In this document: positions 16,978-25,488 of the stretch, in pieces | Layout of the letters: each line of letters begins with the position of its first letter | How positions within the stretch are numbered: position 1 is the stretch's first letter | Source: Candidatus Fraserbacteria bacterium | GTDB taxonomy: Bacteria; Bipolaricaulota; Bipolaricaulia; RBG-16-55-9; JAJCYT01 | Direction of reading: 5' to 3' | DNA: 59,092 nt | NCBI GenBank assembly: GCA_029262795.1 | Contig: JAJCYT010000015.1 | Span: 1 to 59,092 of the forward strand | Made by a program: the position numbers and the translations under genes | The notes under the pieces: model-generated | What the model was told of the DNA's origin: nothing | The model's database searches: none | The model's input: the letters and a program-made list of their open reading frames with translations, nothing else

Positions 16978-17868
16978 ATGAAACAATTCACCCGACGGCA
17001 GTTGCTTAGAGTAGTGGGCAGCACAGCATTTGCAGGTTTGTTCTTTAATGGTCCAGGCAGGGCGCTGGCTTCACAGCAAGACGAAACAATTTCCAATTTA
17101 CTGCTCGATCCAGCCATCTTAAAAGACCGTTTAGAAGATAGTGGCATTCAATTATTAGATATCCGCGATAATGAAAAATATTTGTCAGGTCATCTCCCAG
17201 AGGCAGTTCAGTTATGGTATCCAGAAGTAACTGTCAATGTCAACGGCGTGCCTGGGTTTGTGGCGCCCCCGGAAACGGTGGCTTCAGCAATCTCGAAGCG
17301 CGGTATTGATTCGGAAACGGAAACCATCGTCTATGGAGACACAGGCGCCATTTGGGCGGCGCGCCTGTTTTGGGTACTCGAATATCACGGACATACCAAT
17401 GTTCGTGTGCTAGACGGTGGTTTTCCGTTTTGGAATGACAGCTTACTACCGCTTGCTTTGGGTCGAGTCGAGGCAAGTGAAAAAACTTTTGAGCCAGAAG
17501 TTCAGTCACAAAAACGTGTAGATGCAGACTGGGTGATGAATCATTTAGAAGATCCAAATGTTGTCTTGGTCGATGCACGGGACACCAACACATACCTGCA
17601 AGGCCATATCCCAGGCGCAATTTCCAAGCCCTGGCGAGAAAACATTGACTGGGACACTGAGCGTTTTAACCCCTTGAATACTCTTGGGGGCCGATTTACC
17701 GAAGCGGGCATTACAAAAGACCGCACAGTCATCAGCTACTGTCAGACGGGCGTGCTCAGTGCTCAGAATTTTTTCGCCTTCCGCATGTTGGGTTATTCTG
17801 ATGTTCGCCTTTATGATGGTTCATTTGCCGATTGGTCGAGTCAGCCAGATCGTCCAATTGAAAAGTGA
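16978..17868 (+). CDS. Tat-exported tandem-domain rhodanese (thiosulfate:acceptor sulfurtransferase)
   Basis: 296 residues from the ATG at 16978 (GAGAGG upstream); a longer frame from 16945 would run into the previous gene. Tat signal TRRQLLRVVG (5-14), hydrophobic to about 31. The N-terminal rhodanese domain (50-160) lacks the catalytic Cys (YGDTGAIWA). The C-terminal domain (175-290) has it in YCQTGVLS (C255). This is the usual arrangement of thiosulfate sulfurtransferases. It would move sulfane sulfur in the periplasm and links the redox operon to sulfur chemistry or cyanide detoxification. Last gene of the operon. Confidence 0.9.
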   Translation: MKQFTRRQLLRVVGSTAFAGLFFNGPGRALASQQDETISNLLLDPAILKDRLEDSGIQLLDIRDNEKYLSGHLPEAVQLWYPEVTVNVNGVPGFVAPPETVASAISKRGIDSETETIVYGDTGAIWAARLFWVLEYHGHTNVRVLDGGFPFWNDSLLPLALGRVEASEKTFEPEVQSQKRVDADWVMNHLEDPNVVLVDARDTNTYLQGHIPGAISKPWRENIDWDTERFNPLNTLGGRFTEAGITKDRTVISYCQTGVLSAQNFFAFRMLGYSDVRLYDGSFADWSSQPDRPIEK

Positions 17869-18146
17869 TCGGGTAATCCTGAGTTTTTCTTAACGAAGCC
17901 TTTTCTAGGGCAGAATTGAACGGCTAACCTTAAACAGATGTATCATCCCATCCCTGATTTTCCAATAAGATAAATCTTTACAACCCTCCTTAAGGCTAGA
18001 GGGTCTGTCGCCGAATAGCATATTTTATCCTATAATTGTTTTGAAGGTTGACCTAAAACAAGTAAAATTCGAAAATTTACTCGGTTAATCTGTATCATTA
18101 ATAAATCATCCCAAGTTCATTCAGCATCTTTAAGAAAGAGGTTTGT

Positions 18147-20081
18147 ATGGATCTAAAAGGCCAAAGCTTTTCTTGGTGTGTGGGAGGTGCGCAGGGAAGT
18201 GGCGTAGACTCTGCGGCCAACTTATTTGCACGGGCCTGTGCTTTTGGTGGGTTTCATGTGTTTGGAAATCGTGAATATTATTCCAACATTATCGGGGAGC
18301 ACAGCTACTTTGAAGTTCGTATCTCTGATGAACCTGTGTTGGGACATACCAGTTCTGTTGACCTATTGACCACATTTGATGCTGAAACACCATTTTTGCA
18401 TCTGGATCAAATTTCAGAAGGTGGCGCACTTCTCTATGACGCAAGCTTAGTAGATGTGCCTTTGGAAAAACTTCCGACAATCGAACCACGAGCCAAACAG
18501 GACTTGGCAAAAATGTTTGATGAGCATGGGCTCCCACACACGCTCGACGCCATCATCCAGTTGGCCCGGCAACGAAATATTTCGCTCCATGCGATTCCGT
18601 ATGAGGACGTTTTAAAAGCGGATGATGCGTTAGGCCAATTGCCATTTTCAACCCTCAAGCGCATGGTCAACACCATGAGCGTTGCAGCTTCGTTTGCATT
18701 GATCGGCTATGACTTTTCCTATTTTCACAAAGCATTGGAAGCTATTTTTCAAAGCAAACCAAAAGTCGTTGAAATGAATGCCAAGGCAGCTCAACTGGCT
18801 TTTGACTACACCAAAAAAGAGATGGGTGAGCCAACATTACCTCAACTCAAACCCTTGGAAGTCAATGAGCCTCGCGTTTATATCAACGGAAACCAAGCTG
18901 TGGGTTTGGGCAAATTGGCTGGAGGATGTAGTGTGCAAACCTATTATCCCATCAGTCCTGCCACCGATGAAAGTACGTTTTTGGAACAACACCAATCATT
19001 TGATGTGGAGCAAGGGGATGATGGTTCAATCCTGGTGCTACAAACAGGAGATGAAATTGCCGCTATATGTTCAGCAATTGGCGCAGCACTGACTGGCGCT
19101 CGAGCAGCCACATCCACTTCCAGCCCAGGTTTTTCTTTGATGGCTGAAGGCTTAGGGTGGGCAGGCATTAATGAAACACCCGTGGTGGTCACGCTTTATC
19201 AACGAGGAGGACCAAGCACAGGCTTGCCAACTCGCAGCGAACAAGCCGATACCCAGTTTGCTTTAAACATCGGTCATGGAGAATTTCCCAGAATTGTGCT
19301 GGCTTCAGGCGATTTGGAAGAAGCGTTTTATGATGCCATTCGCATTTTTAATTATGCAGAAAAATATCAAACCCCAGCCATTCATTTGTTGGACAAAGCT
19401 CTGGCGAATTTTGGCAAGACATTTTCATACTTTGATTTATCAAAAGTTGAAATCGAACGGGGGGCCCTACTTAAGGATTCACAATTGACAGCGGGTGCAG
19501 ATTTCAATCGCTTTTCCTTCCAGGAAAACGGCATCTCTCCGCGCAGTGTGTTGGGGCAACCTGGTGGTCGAACATGGTATTCAGGTGACGAACATTTAGA
19601 AGATGGACATATGTCAGAAGATCCGATTAATCGGGACCGAATGATGGAAAAGCGCGCACAAAAACTTGTGGTCGCCCTAGAAGAAATTCCAACAGAGGAT
19701 CAATATACACTGCATGGCCCGTCTGATGCCGAAACCACGCTGGTCAGCTATGGTTCACCAAAAGGCGCACTTCTTGAAGCGATTCAGCGGTTAAACAGTT
19801 CTGGCCATGCAGTCAATTACTTACAGGCTCGGTTACTCAGTCCATTTCCTGCCCAGGCTTTTACTGAAATTTTAAGTAAATCCAAGCTGAAAATTGGCAT
19901 TGAAGCAAACTTCTCTGGGCAATTTTCTCAGTGGGTGCAACAACACACATGTGTAAAAATGGAACATTTGGTGGTCAAATACAATGGCAGACCAATCACA
20001 GTGGATGAAGTTGAAGCAGCTGTTTTGAACATTCTTTCCGGCAATGCTCCACAAAAGGTGGTGTTAAGACATGGCATTTAA
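18147..20081 (+). CDS. korA: 2-oxoacid:acceptor oxidoreductase, fused gamma-alpha subunit
   Basis: 644 residues. Gamma-type domain 1-190 (GGAQGSGVDSAANLFARAC, FGNREYYSNIIGEHSY) fused to the alpha domain (about 245-640; GLGKLAGGCSVQTYYPISPATDES). The fused two-subunit form, with this N-terminus, resembles the archaeal-type and widespread KorA family. With the beta subunit it oxidatively decarboxylates 2-oxoacids (pyruvate or 2-oxoglutarate) to acyl-CoA with ferredoxin as acceptor. The next gene starts inside its last codons (11-base overlap). Substrate cannot be told from sequence. Confidence 0.92.
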   Translation: MDLKGQSFSWCVGGAQGSGVDSAANLFARACAFGGFHVFGNREYYSNIIGEHSYFEVRISDEPVLGHTSSVDLLTTFDAETPFLHLDQISEGGALLYDASLVDVPLEKLPTIEPRAKQDLAKMFDEHGLPHTLDAIIQLARQRNISLHAIPYEDVLKADDALGQLPFSTLKRMVNTMSVAASFALIGYDFSYFHKALEAIFQSKPKVVEMNAKAAQLAFDYTKKEMGEPTLPQLKPLEVNEPRVYINGNQAVGLGKLAGGCSVQTYYPISPATDESTFLEQHQSFDVEQGDDGSILVLQTGDEIAAICSAIGAALTGARAATSTSSPGFSLMAEGLGWAGINETPVVVTLYQRGGPSTGLPTRSEQADTQFALNIGHGEFPRIVLASGDLEEAFYDAIRIFNYAEKYQTPAIHLLDKALANFGKTFSYFDLSKVEIERGALLKDSQLTAGADFNRFSFQENGISPRSVLGQPGGRTWYSGDEHLEDGHMSEDPINRDRMMEKRAQKLVVALEEIPTEDQYTLHGPSDAETTLVSYGSPKGALLEAIQRLNSSGHAVNYLQARLLSPFPAQAFTEILSKSKLKIGIEANFSGQFSQWVQQHTCVKMEHLVVKYNGRPITVDEVEAAVLNILSGNAPQKVVLRHGI

Positions 20082-21039
20082 TGTTGCAGATTATAAAACA
20101 AGTGTGCATAACAACTGGTGTCCGGGCTGTGGGGATTTTGGAATTCTCAATGCCATTCAAATGAGCTTGATGGACATGCAGCTTGACCCCGAGCGTGTCA
20201 CTGTATTCTCTGGGGTGGGCTGTTCCAGCAAAACACCGCATTATATCAATACCTATGGGGTTCACACTTTACATGGACGCGTTCTCCCCTTTGCAACAGG
20301 TGGAAAGCTGGCCAATCCTGAGATGACTGTGTTGGCAGTTGGTGGCGATGGCGATGGCCTGGGCATTGGGGCCGGTCACTTTGTGGCAACTGGCCGCTTG
20401 AATTTGGATATCACCTATATCATGTTTAACAATGGTGTTTATGGCCTGACCAAAGGACAAGCTTCTCCAACACTTCATTTGGGTCAGCAGACCAAGAGTT
20501 TGCCTAACCCAAATATTATTCATGAAATCAACCCGTTGATTTTGGCTTTATCATCAGGCTATACCTTTATTGCACGAGGTTACGCATACGATGTGGCACA
20601 GCTCAAAGCTTTAATTCGACAAGGGATAGAACATCCTGGCTTGTCATTCATTGATATCTTGCAGCCGTGTCCGACCTACAACAATATCAACACGCGCGAT
20701 TGGTTCGGCGGCGCAGATCGAAAAGGTGAAGATGGCAAAGCCATGCCCCGCGTATACAAACTAGACCCAAATTTGTACGATCCTTTGATCAGTGCAGAAA
20801 CAACCGATGAAGAAATTCATCAAAAAATTGCCGCCTTTTTTGCCAAAGCCACTGAATGGGGAGATCAAATCCCAAGCGGTGTTTTGTTACAAAATTTGAC
20901 ACAATCCACTTACGAAGAGCGCGTCATCGAAAGCCTGCCCAAATACAAGAAGAATCCCCCGGCAAAGCGTCAGATTGAGTCAGACAATAAACCTGTCTTA
21001 AAAATCAACACAATTCTTGATGAATTAAGGGTTGCCTAA
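20071..21039 (+). CDS. korB: 2-oxoacid:acceptor oxidoreductase, beta subunit
   Basis: 322 residues. WCPGCGDFG (C17, C20) and GVGCSSKTPHY (C53 region), with a later Cys in ILQPCPTYN, supply the 4Fe-4S cluster ligands. The thiamine pyrophosphate/Mg motif is GGDGDGLGIGAGH...NNGVYGLTKGQ. Partner of the fused gamma-alpha subunit immediately upstream (11-base overlap). A perfect palindromic terminator follows. Confidence 0.93.
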   Translation: MAFNVADYKTSVHNNWCPGCGDFGILNAIQMSLMDMQLDPERVTVFSGVGCSSKTPHYINTYGVHTLHGRVLPFATGGKLANPEMTVLAVGGDGDGLGIGAGHFVATGRLNLDITYIMFNNGVYGLTKGQASPTLHLGQQTKSLPNPNIIHEINPLILALSSGYTFIARGYAYDVAQLKALIRQGIEHPGLSFIDILQPCPTYNNINTRDWFGGADRKGEDGKAMPRVYKLDPNLYDPLISAETTDEEIHQKIAAFFAKATEWGDQIPSGVLLQNLTQSTYEERVIESLPKYKKNPPAKRQIESDNKPVLKINTILDELRVA

Positions 21040-21072
21040 TTCGTTGAGAAATTCTTTATTCAACATCATATT

Positions 21073-21112
21073 CGTAACGGACCTGTTAAATTTAACAGGT
21101 CCGTTACGTTTT
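21073..21112. terminator. Bidirectional intrinsic terminator after korB
   Basis: 21073-21108 is a perfect 36-base palindrome (18-base half CGTAACGGACCTGTTAAA) followed by TTTT on the plus strand. It forms a strong hairpin in either direction. Confidence 0.9.
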
Positions 21113-21161
21113 CATCTTGCTCCAAAAACAATGACTTGTTTTGTTCAATCCCAAATGGATC

Positions 21162-21196
21162 TTGACAATTACACAATGTTGCATTACTGTGTAATT
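21162..21196 (+). promoter_or_regulatory. Sigma-70-type promoter with overlapping inverted-repeat operator
   Basis: TTGACA at 21162-21167, 17-base spacer, TACTGT at 21185-21190. AATTACACA (21167-21175) and TGTGTAATT (21188-21196) form a 9-base inverted repeat spanning the spacer and -10, a place where a repressor would block polymerase. The next gene, a small ribbon-helix-helix-like protein about 150 bases downstream, is the obvious candidate autoregulator (inference). Confidence 0.65.
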
Positions 21197-21347
21197 CACA
21201 TTGGCTCAAAACAACTTATCGGGCATCCAAATCATAATTGTTATGTGCCAAACAAAAGAGGGTCAAGTTTATTACATTTTCAAAAGAAATTTTGTGAGCA
21301 ATAGGCCATGTATTGCAAGGGGTTTAATTTTATGGTCAGAGGGAGAA

Positions 21348-21503
21348 ATGTTGAGTACTGAGCGAAAGCAATATAAAAGTCTTTTAATTGATAAAGATTC
21401 CTGGAAAAAATTGAAGCAAATTGCCTTGGAGGAAGAAAAAACGCTCATTCAGGTCATTCGTGACTTGTTGATCCTCCGAGAGCAAACACATCGTTCTTCT
21501 TAA
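21348..21503 (+). CDS. Small ribbon-helix-helix-like protein
   Basis: 51 residues from the ATG at 21348, preceded by GAGGGAGAA; a longer in-frame reading upstream has no ribosome site. YKSLLIDKDSWKKLKQIALEEEKTLIQVIRDLL fits one beta strand followed by two helices of a ribbon-helix-helix DNA-binding protein. No toxin gene lies next to it, so it is probably a stand-alone regulator or an orphan antitoxin. Confidence 0.65.
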   Translation: MLSTERKQYKSLLIDKDSWKKLKQIALEEEKTLIQVIRDLLILREQTHRSS

Positions 21504-21794
21504 TAAATTTCTCCAGGTAGGCTGAACCCTTTCATGATATGGAAACACCTCTCTAAAAAATCTTCTCGGCATATTTTGAAGTGTTCGTTTTCTTGAATAA
21601 CACTTGATAACCCATTCATATTCGTATTTCAAAACGAAAAAAGAGCCGTTCAATTATACGTATCTCTTTGATTCAGTTTTACGCTATCACAAAACAAATT
21701 GATACTATGTAAATCAAATAAAAAACCAGATGAACTTTTTTTTGCTATGATAAATATGTTAGAATAACCGTGGGAAAGAGAAAGGCGTGGATCA

Positions 21795-22433
21795 GTGTCT
21801 AAAGCAACCGTTGAAAAATGGTGGCCTATATATTTGGTGGGTGTTTTCATTGGCATTGGGTTTGGTTGGTTGTTGGCAACGGCCACTTCCAATCAACAAA
21901 CCAACGGTGCTTCAGCGATAATTTTAATGGATGCATTTCATTCTGGATGGGTGCCTCAAAGCATAAGTTTGACCGAAAAAGTGGATATCAAGCTTGCTGA
22001 AGGTCTCCATGCTTCTGAGATTTCTGTGCCATTGGGTACAGCACTCATTTTAATTTTCCGCAATGAGCTTGGAAATTATGATCTACAAGAAAGTTTTGAA
22101 TCACAATATCAACCCTATTTTGCCAATAAATATGGTGAAGATTGGGATATCATACACGCTGATCTCCATAAGCCATCAATGAGTGGTCGAAACTCGCCAG
22201 GCAGTGGATCAGTTGAAGCACAACGGTTTACCCGCGACGAAGTTAATCTGCAGGACTTTAAATTAGAAGGCTACAATTTAAACATCACCTTAGAAAATAC
22301 ACTTCGCGGCAATATCAAGGTGGTTGAATTCGTTGCAGATCAATTGGGAGAATTTAAATATCAGTGCCACAATGTTTGTTTTTCTGATCAGGAAATTATG
22401 GTTGGAAAATTAGTGGTTATGCCTGTTAATTAA
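21795..22433 (+). CDS. Cytochrome-oxidase-subunit-II-like cupredoxin with a degenerate CuA site
   Basis: 212 residues. GTG start; transmembrane helix about 11-30, then a periplasmic cupredoxin domain. The C-terminus YQCHNVCFSDQEIM (190-202) aligns with the CuA loop C-x3-C-x3-H-x2-M but has Gln199 where the His ligand should be. The upstream segment LQDFKLEGYNLNI aligns with HGFxVEGTNIN of ba3-type subunit II and has Gln153 in place of the other His ligand. Both Cys and the Met are kept. No subunit I gene is nearby. It may bind another metal or act as a copper chaperone or sensor. Confidence 0.7.
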   Translation: MSKATVEKWWPIYLVGVFIGIGFGWLLATATSNQQTNGASAIILMDAFHSGWVPQSISLTEKVDIKLAEGLHASEISVPLGTALILIFRNELGNYDLQESFESQYQPYFANKYGEDWDIIHADLHKPSMSGRNSPGSGSVEAQRFTRDEVNLQDFKLEGYNLNITLENTLRGNIKVVEFVADQLGEFKYQCHNVCFSDQEIMVGKLVVMPVN

Positions 22434-22442
22434 TGGGTGAAG

Positions 22443-22637
22443 TCAAAATAGTTCTTTTGGATCGCGCAAAGATTGGGCATTTTCCAGCAGCAATTTAATC
22501 AACAATTGTTTTTGCGCCTGGGCATTCAATATCATTTCAATATGAGTTTCTAATAATTCCGCGTTGAGAACTGGTAACTTCGCCAGCTTATCCATCAATT
22601 CAGCAAATTCGGTATCCACAACTGCATCTGCCTGCAC
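22443..22637 (-). CDS. Small hypothetical protein
   Basis: 64 residues from a GTG at 22635-22637 with AGAGGA just upstream. Acidic-to-neutral, fully helical by composition (ELMDKLAKLPVLNAELLETHIEM), no signal or membrane segment, ending DPKELF. It converges on the preceding gene. I recognise no family; coding status rests on the ribosome site and amphipathic helical pattern. Confidence 0.5.
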   Translation of the reverse strand: MQADAVVDTEFAELMDKLAKLPVLNAELLETHIEMILNAQAQKQLLIKLLLENAQSLRDPKELF

Positions 22638-22892
22638 AAGTCCTCTCTTCTGAGCAAATTCCCACGCTGTTCCATTTCACATTATACAAAAAATATAATA
22701 CACAAAATAGTCACTCTTTGTCAATTCTCATGAGTTGCATGAGGTATCTATTAAGATAATACATGATAAGTGGAAACACGGTACTAAAAAGGTGAAAATC
22801 AAACAATAGCAATGCAAAAAAGTTTTAATGCACATCGAAAAGGGTAGTTTGATCCCTTATAATGCAAACAATAGTGTTTTGAAGGATTTTTT

Positions 22893-23324
22893 ATGCCTGT
22901 AGACCATGAAATTGAAACCACCGATGAATTGAGAGAAAAGCTTACCGGAACATGGCTTAAGGAAAATACCAGCGATATCGAAATGGTGTTGGCTCTAAAA
23001 AAAGATGGCTTTTTCTCTCTCTCAATCGATATATTAAAAGAAAAAGAAGAACACATCATCTTCCAAGCAATTGGGCGAAAACTTGAGGGTGATTGGAAAA
23101 TTCGCGAAGGGCAACTGGTTTTTAATATCGAGCAGCTGCCTGAGTCGCCAGTTGCATCAAACATCATCAATTTCTTCCAGGGAGCCTGGGAGCTGATTGC
23201 CAACTGGCTTGGCCAGGACGGAGGACCAGAATTTTCTTTTGGTATCCGTGCCATTACCCAACGAAAAATGCACTTTGATAACAACGATTCCTGGGTGAGA
23301 CTATCCAGCCATACTGAGGATTAG
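22893..23324 (+). CDS. Lipocalin-like small hypothetical protein
   Basis: 143 residues, no signal peptide. LTGTWLKENTSDIEMVLALKKDG, IGRKLEGDWKIREGQLVF and the alternating strands look like a small lipocalin-like or FABP-like beta barrel of the kind found in uncharacterised bacterial proteins. GAAGGA lies a little upstream of the ATG. Stands alone. Function not assignable. Confidence 0.65.
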   Translation: MPVDHEIETTDELREKLTGTWLKENTSDIEMVLALKKDGFFSLSIDILKEKEEHIIFQAIGRKLEGDWKIREGQLVFNIEQLPESPVASNIINFFQGAWELIANWLGQDGGPEFSFGIRAITQRKMHFDNNDSWVRLSSHTED

Positions 23325-23428
23325 GCGCTAAATTGCTTAATGTACAAAACACATCAATGGCACAAAGATGTGTTTGAGAAATCAGCTGGTTTTTCATAAT
23401 TTTCCGATTTCTTATTACCTTCATTGAG

Positions 23429-23659
23429 TTATTTTTCAGCCAAGAGCCAACGAATTAATTCAATCATGCCAGCGACGCCTGCGCCAAAAAAAGCACCCCA
23501 GGACCGCGCCTTGGCTTTGAGTACAGCAATTTCTTGCTTAATTTCTGCCAAGGATGTGTTCATCTGTACTTGTCCCTCTCCCATGCGCTCCAATTCCTTG
23601 AGCACATAATTTTCCCATTTGTTCCAGTCGTGATCGTTGTTATTGGAGTTATCGGTCAA
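23429..23659 (-). CDS. Small coiled-coil protein with C-terminal membrane segment
   Basis: 76 residues. Asn/Asp-rich N-terminus, a heptad-like helix (YVLKELERMGEGQVQMNTSLAEIKQEIAVLKAKA) and a C-terminal hydrophobic segment with GAFFGAGVAGM. This layout is common for small tail-anchored or holin-like proteins. It lies downstream of a terminator, so it has its own promoter. No function inferred. Confidence 0.65.
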   Translation of the reverse strand: MTDNSNNNDHDWNKWENYVLKELERMGEGQVQMNTSLAEIKQEIAVLKAKARSWGAFFGAGVAGMIELIRWLLAEK

Positions 23660-23688
23660 AGCAAATCACCATAGCCGTTTGGATGATT

Positions 23689-23723
23689 AAAAACGCGAGT
23701 GAAATGGCTTCACTCGCGTTTTT
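23689..23723. terminator. Bidirectional intrinsic terminator
   Basis: AAAAACGCGAGTGAA (23689-23703) pairs exactly with TTCACTCGCGTTTTT (23709-23723) over a 5-base loop, with A and T runs at the two ends. It ends the minus-strand gene at 23735. Confidence 0.9.
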
Positions 23724-23734
23724 ACCAAGTTGGA

Positions 23735-24241
23735 TTATTCAGGGACAATCCTAAACCCGGGAGGGGCAGCAAATTGTCCTGTGCCACCCTGGCCTACCGG
23801 AGATGTTCCTAACTCACGTGTTTGAAACGTGTTGCGATAGCCAAGCAATCGCGTATTTTCGGTATTGGCAACGGCTGCTTGACGATTGGCTTCAGCATTT
23901 GGATCAATATGGCGGTCATATCGTTGTTTGAGTTCAGTTGACTCATCTTCAATTTGACGGTTCAACTGGCGAAAGACAAAACCAATCGCCCCAAAGAACA
24001 CCAATGCCAACATAGCACCCACAATGTAAATACGGCTTGAGATTGCGCTGGTTTGTTCTGCATTGGACAACTCGCTGCGCAGTCGCGTAATTTCATGCTC
24101 TGCCTGCGCCCGTTGCAGATCCATTGGCGTGCTGCCATTGTAGACGTTCTTGCTGTTTTCTTGGTTGGCTAATGCTTCGCTGGGAATAAGCATCACCACA
24201 GCCAACAAAACCCACAAGCCCAGCAAAAAGGATTTTGACAT
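23735..24241 (-). CDS. Secreted/membrane hypothetical protein with coiled coil
   Basis: 168 residues. Signal peptide about 1-25 (SEALA), a helix with heptads (DLQRAQAEHEITRLRSELSNAEQ), a transmembrane segment about 70-90 (IVGAMLALVFFGAIGFVF), then a polar Gly/Pro/Gln-rich tail. AGGAGCGA lies before the ATG. No family recognised. Followed by a strong terminator. Confidence 0.7.
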   Translation of the reverse strand: MSKSFLLGLWVLLAVVMLIPSEALANQENSKNVYNGSTPMDLQRAQAEHEITRLRSELSNAEQTSAISSRIYIVGAMLALVFFGAIGFVFRQLNRQIEDESTELKQRYDRHIDPNAEANRQAAVANTENTRLLGYRNTFQTRELGTSPVGQGGTGQFAAPPGFRIVPE

Positions 24242-24304
24242 GTCGCTCCTTTCTAATTCGATGAGACCGAGTATAGAAAGGAACGATGAGGCTCTTTTAT
24301 AAAA

Positions 24305-25186
24305 TTAATGTGCTTTAGCTTTTTGATAAGCCAACGTTTTCTCGATGTAGCTGGCAGCATCTGGTGTTTTACAGCTGGTATCGCCGTGATCGACATGTAC
24401 TTTGCCAATGCGCTTTGCTGTTTTAGTGGCAAGGTCTGCACAATCTGGATGCCATACCCCAATAGCGATGACACTGGAATTCATGGAATAGCGGGCTCGA
24501 TTAGGAGAATCATGGATTTCTGTTTCAATGGTTTTCAGGATCGATTTACAATCTGATTTACTAAACTGAGACCCATCCTGTTTTAACAGAGATGAGAAGA
24601 TACTGTAGCCGCCCTGTTTGACAAACTCTTTTTTAGATTTCATCCACTTGTCCATCAACTTGCGTGAGTGAGGGCTTTTTGCAGCCAAATCTGCAATTTC
24701 CCCAGCCAACACATAATAGGTCGTGCTATTGATCCAAGATGAGGCTTGAGTAATCGTAAGTTGTTCAGGGTCGGACACCATACAGGCAAGCAGTTGTGCA
24801 TCCATATTTTCGGTGTCCCAAAGTTGTAATGCCAGCTCATGGTCAATTTTTATTTTTTTCTTGAGTTGTTTTATGTTTGCAAAACTTACCCCGAAAAGCG
24901 GTTCGCTTGCACCATGACGTTTGTAGATTTTTTGGTTTTGTTCCGAACCCATTTCCAAAAGTGTGTCCATCACTTGTTCAACATTCATCTGAATCTCCCC
25001 CAACTCTGATATTTCAATCATATCATGAATTTGAGACTCATTTAAAAACGAATTTTCCTTAAAGTCAGTTTTGGTATTAAGTTGTTTGATTTGACCGAGT
25101 GAAGCCAGGCCATCCAATCCACTCCAAAACCATCCTGTCAACAACAAGCAACATCCTACAACCACCATAAATTTATATCGTTTCAA
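24305..25186 (-). CDS. AlkD-like HEAT-repeat protein with an N-terminal signal or membrane anchor
   Basis: 293 residues. Residues about 68-285 match the DNA alkylation repair (AlkD) HEAT-repeat family: MGSEQNQKIYKRHG, LFGVSFANIKQLKKKIK, DHELALQLWDTENMDAQLLACMV. The family normally starts near residue 68. Here it is preceded by a hydrophobic signal/anchor (MKRYKFMVVVGCCLLLTGW) and a linker. The segment WINSTTYYVLAGEI lacks the Trp-Asp that carries the catalytic Asp in AlkD. An exported, probably non-glycosylase member is the likely reading; a mis-set start is the alternative, but the hydrophobic stretch is in frame without break. Confidence 0.7.
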   Translation of the reverse strand: MKRYKFMVVVGCCLLLTGWFWSGLDGLASLGQIKQLNTKTDFKENSFLNESQIHDMIEISELGEIQMNVEQVMDTLLEMGSEQNQKIYKRHGASEPLFGVSFANIKQLKKKIKIDHELALQLWDTENMDAQLLACMVSDPEQLTITQASSWINSTTYYVLAGEIADLAAKSPHSRKLMDKWMKSKKEFVKQGGYSIFSSLLKQDGSQFSKSDCKSILKTIETEIHDSPNRARYSMNSSVIAIGVWHPDCADLATKTAKRIGKVHVDHGDTSCKTPDAASYIEKTLAYQKAKAH

Positions 25187-25488
25187 GATCGACCCTTTCC
25201 TCTATTGAGAACCCATGCTTGAATACGGTTTCTTTTTAGTGCTTTGACAATAAAAGTAGAATAGAAGTTGAGTAAAAGCGGTTGGAAGGATTCAAAATTC
25301 GCTTAATTAGTATTTTATTGGTGTCGAATTTGAACCAAATTAGCACGGAAATATTATCCGCCTCCCTTCCTTTCAGGTGAGGTTAACAAGTCATGCCATC
25401 TCCCAAATTCATTTAGTAGCAGAAAAAATGTTTCAGAATTATTCCAAATTTTTTGAACTGAGGTGGTCATCTGAGGTATGGTGTTTTT
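25187..25488. other. Gene-free divergent intergenic region
   Basis: About 300 AT-rich bases between divergent genes. A TTGACA at about 25249 has no good -10 partner at 16-18 bases. I see no repeats or RNA structure of note. Confidence 0.4.

Larger units (their letters stand above)
21040..21347. other. Gene-free region with terminator, promoter and operator
   Basis: Between korB and a small ribbon-helix-helix-like gene. It holds the 36-base palindromic terminator (21073-21108) and a promoter overlapped by an inverted repeat (21162-21196). Frames in it lack ribosome sites and recognisable products. Confidence 0.6.

Noticed and set aside
17869..18146. Promoter or riboswitch in the gap before korA.
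   Set aside because: A TTGACC and a TATAAT are present but not at workable spacing; no conserved RNA structure was seen.
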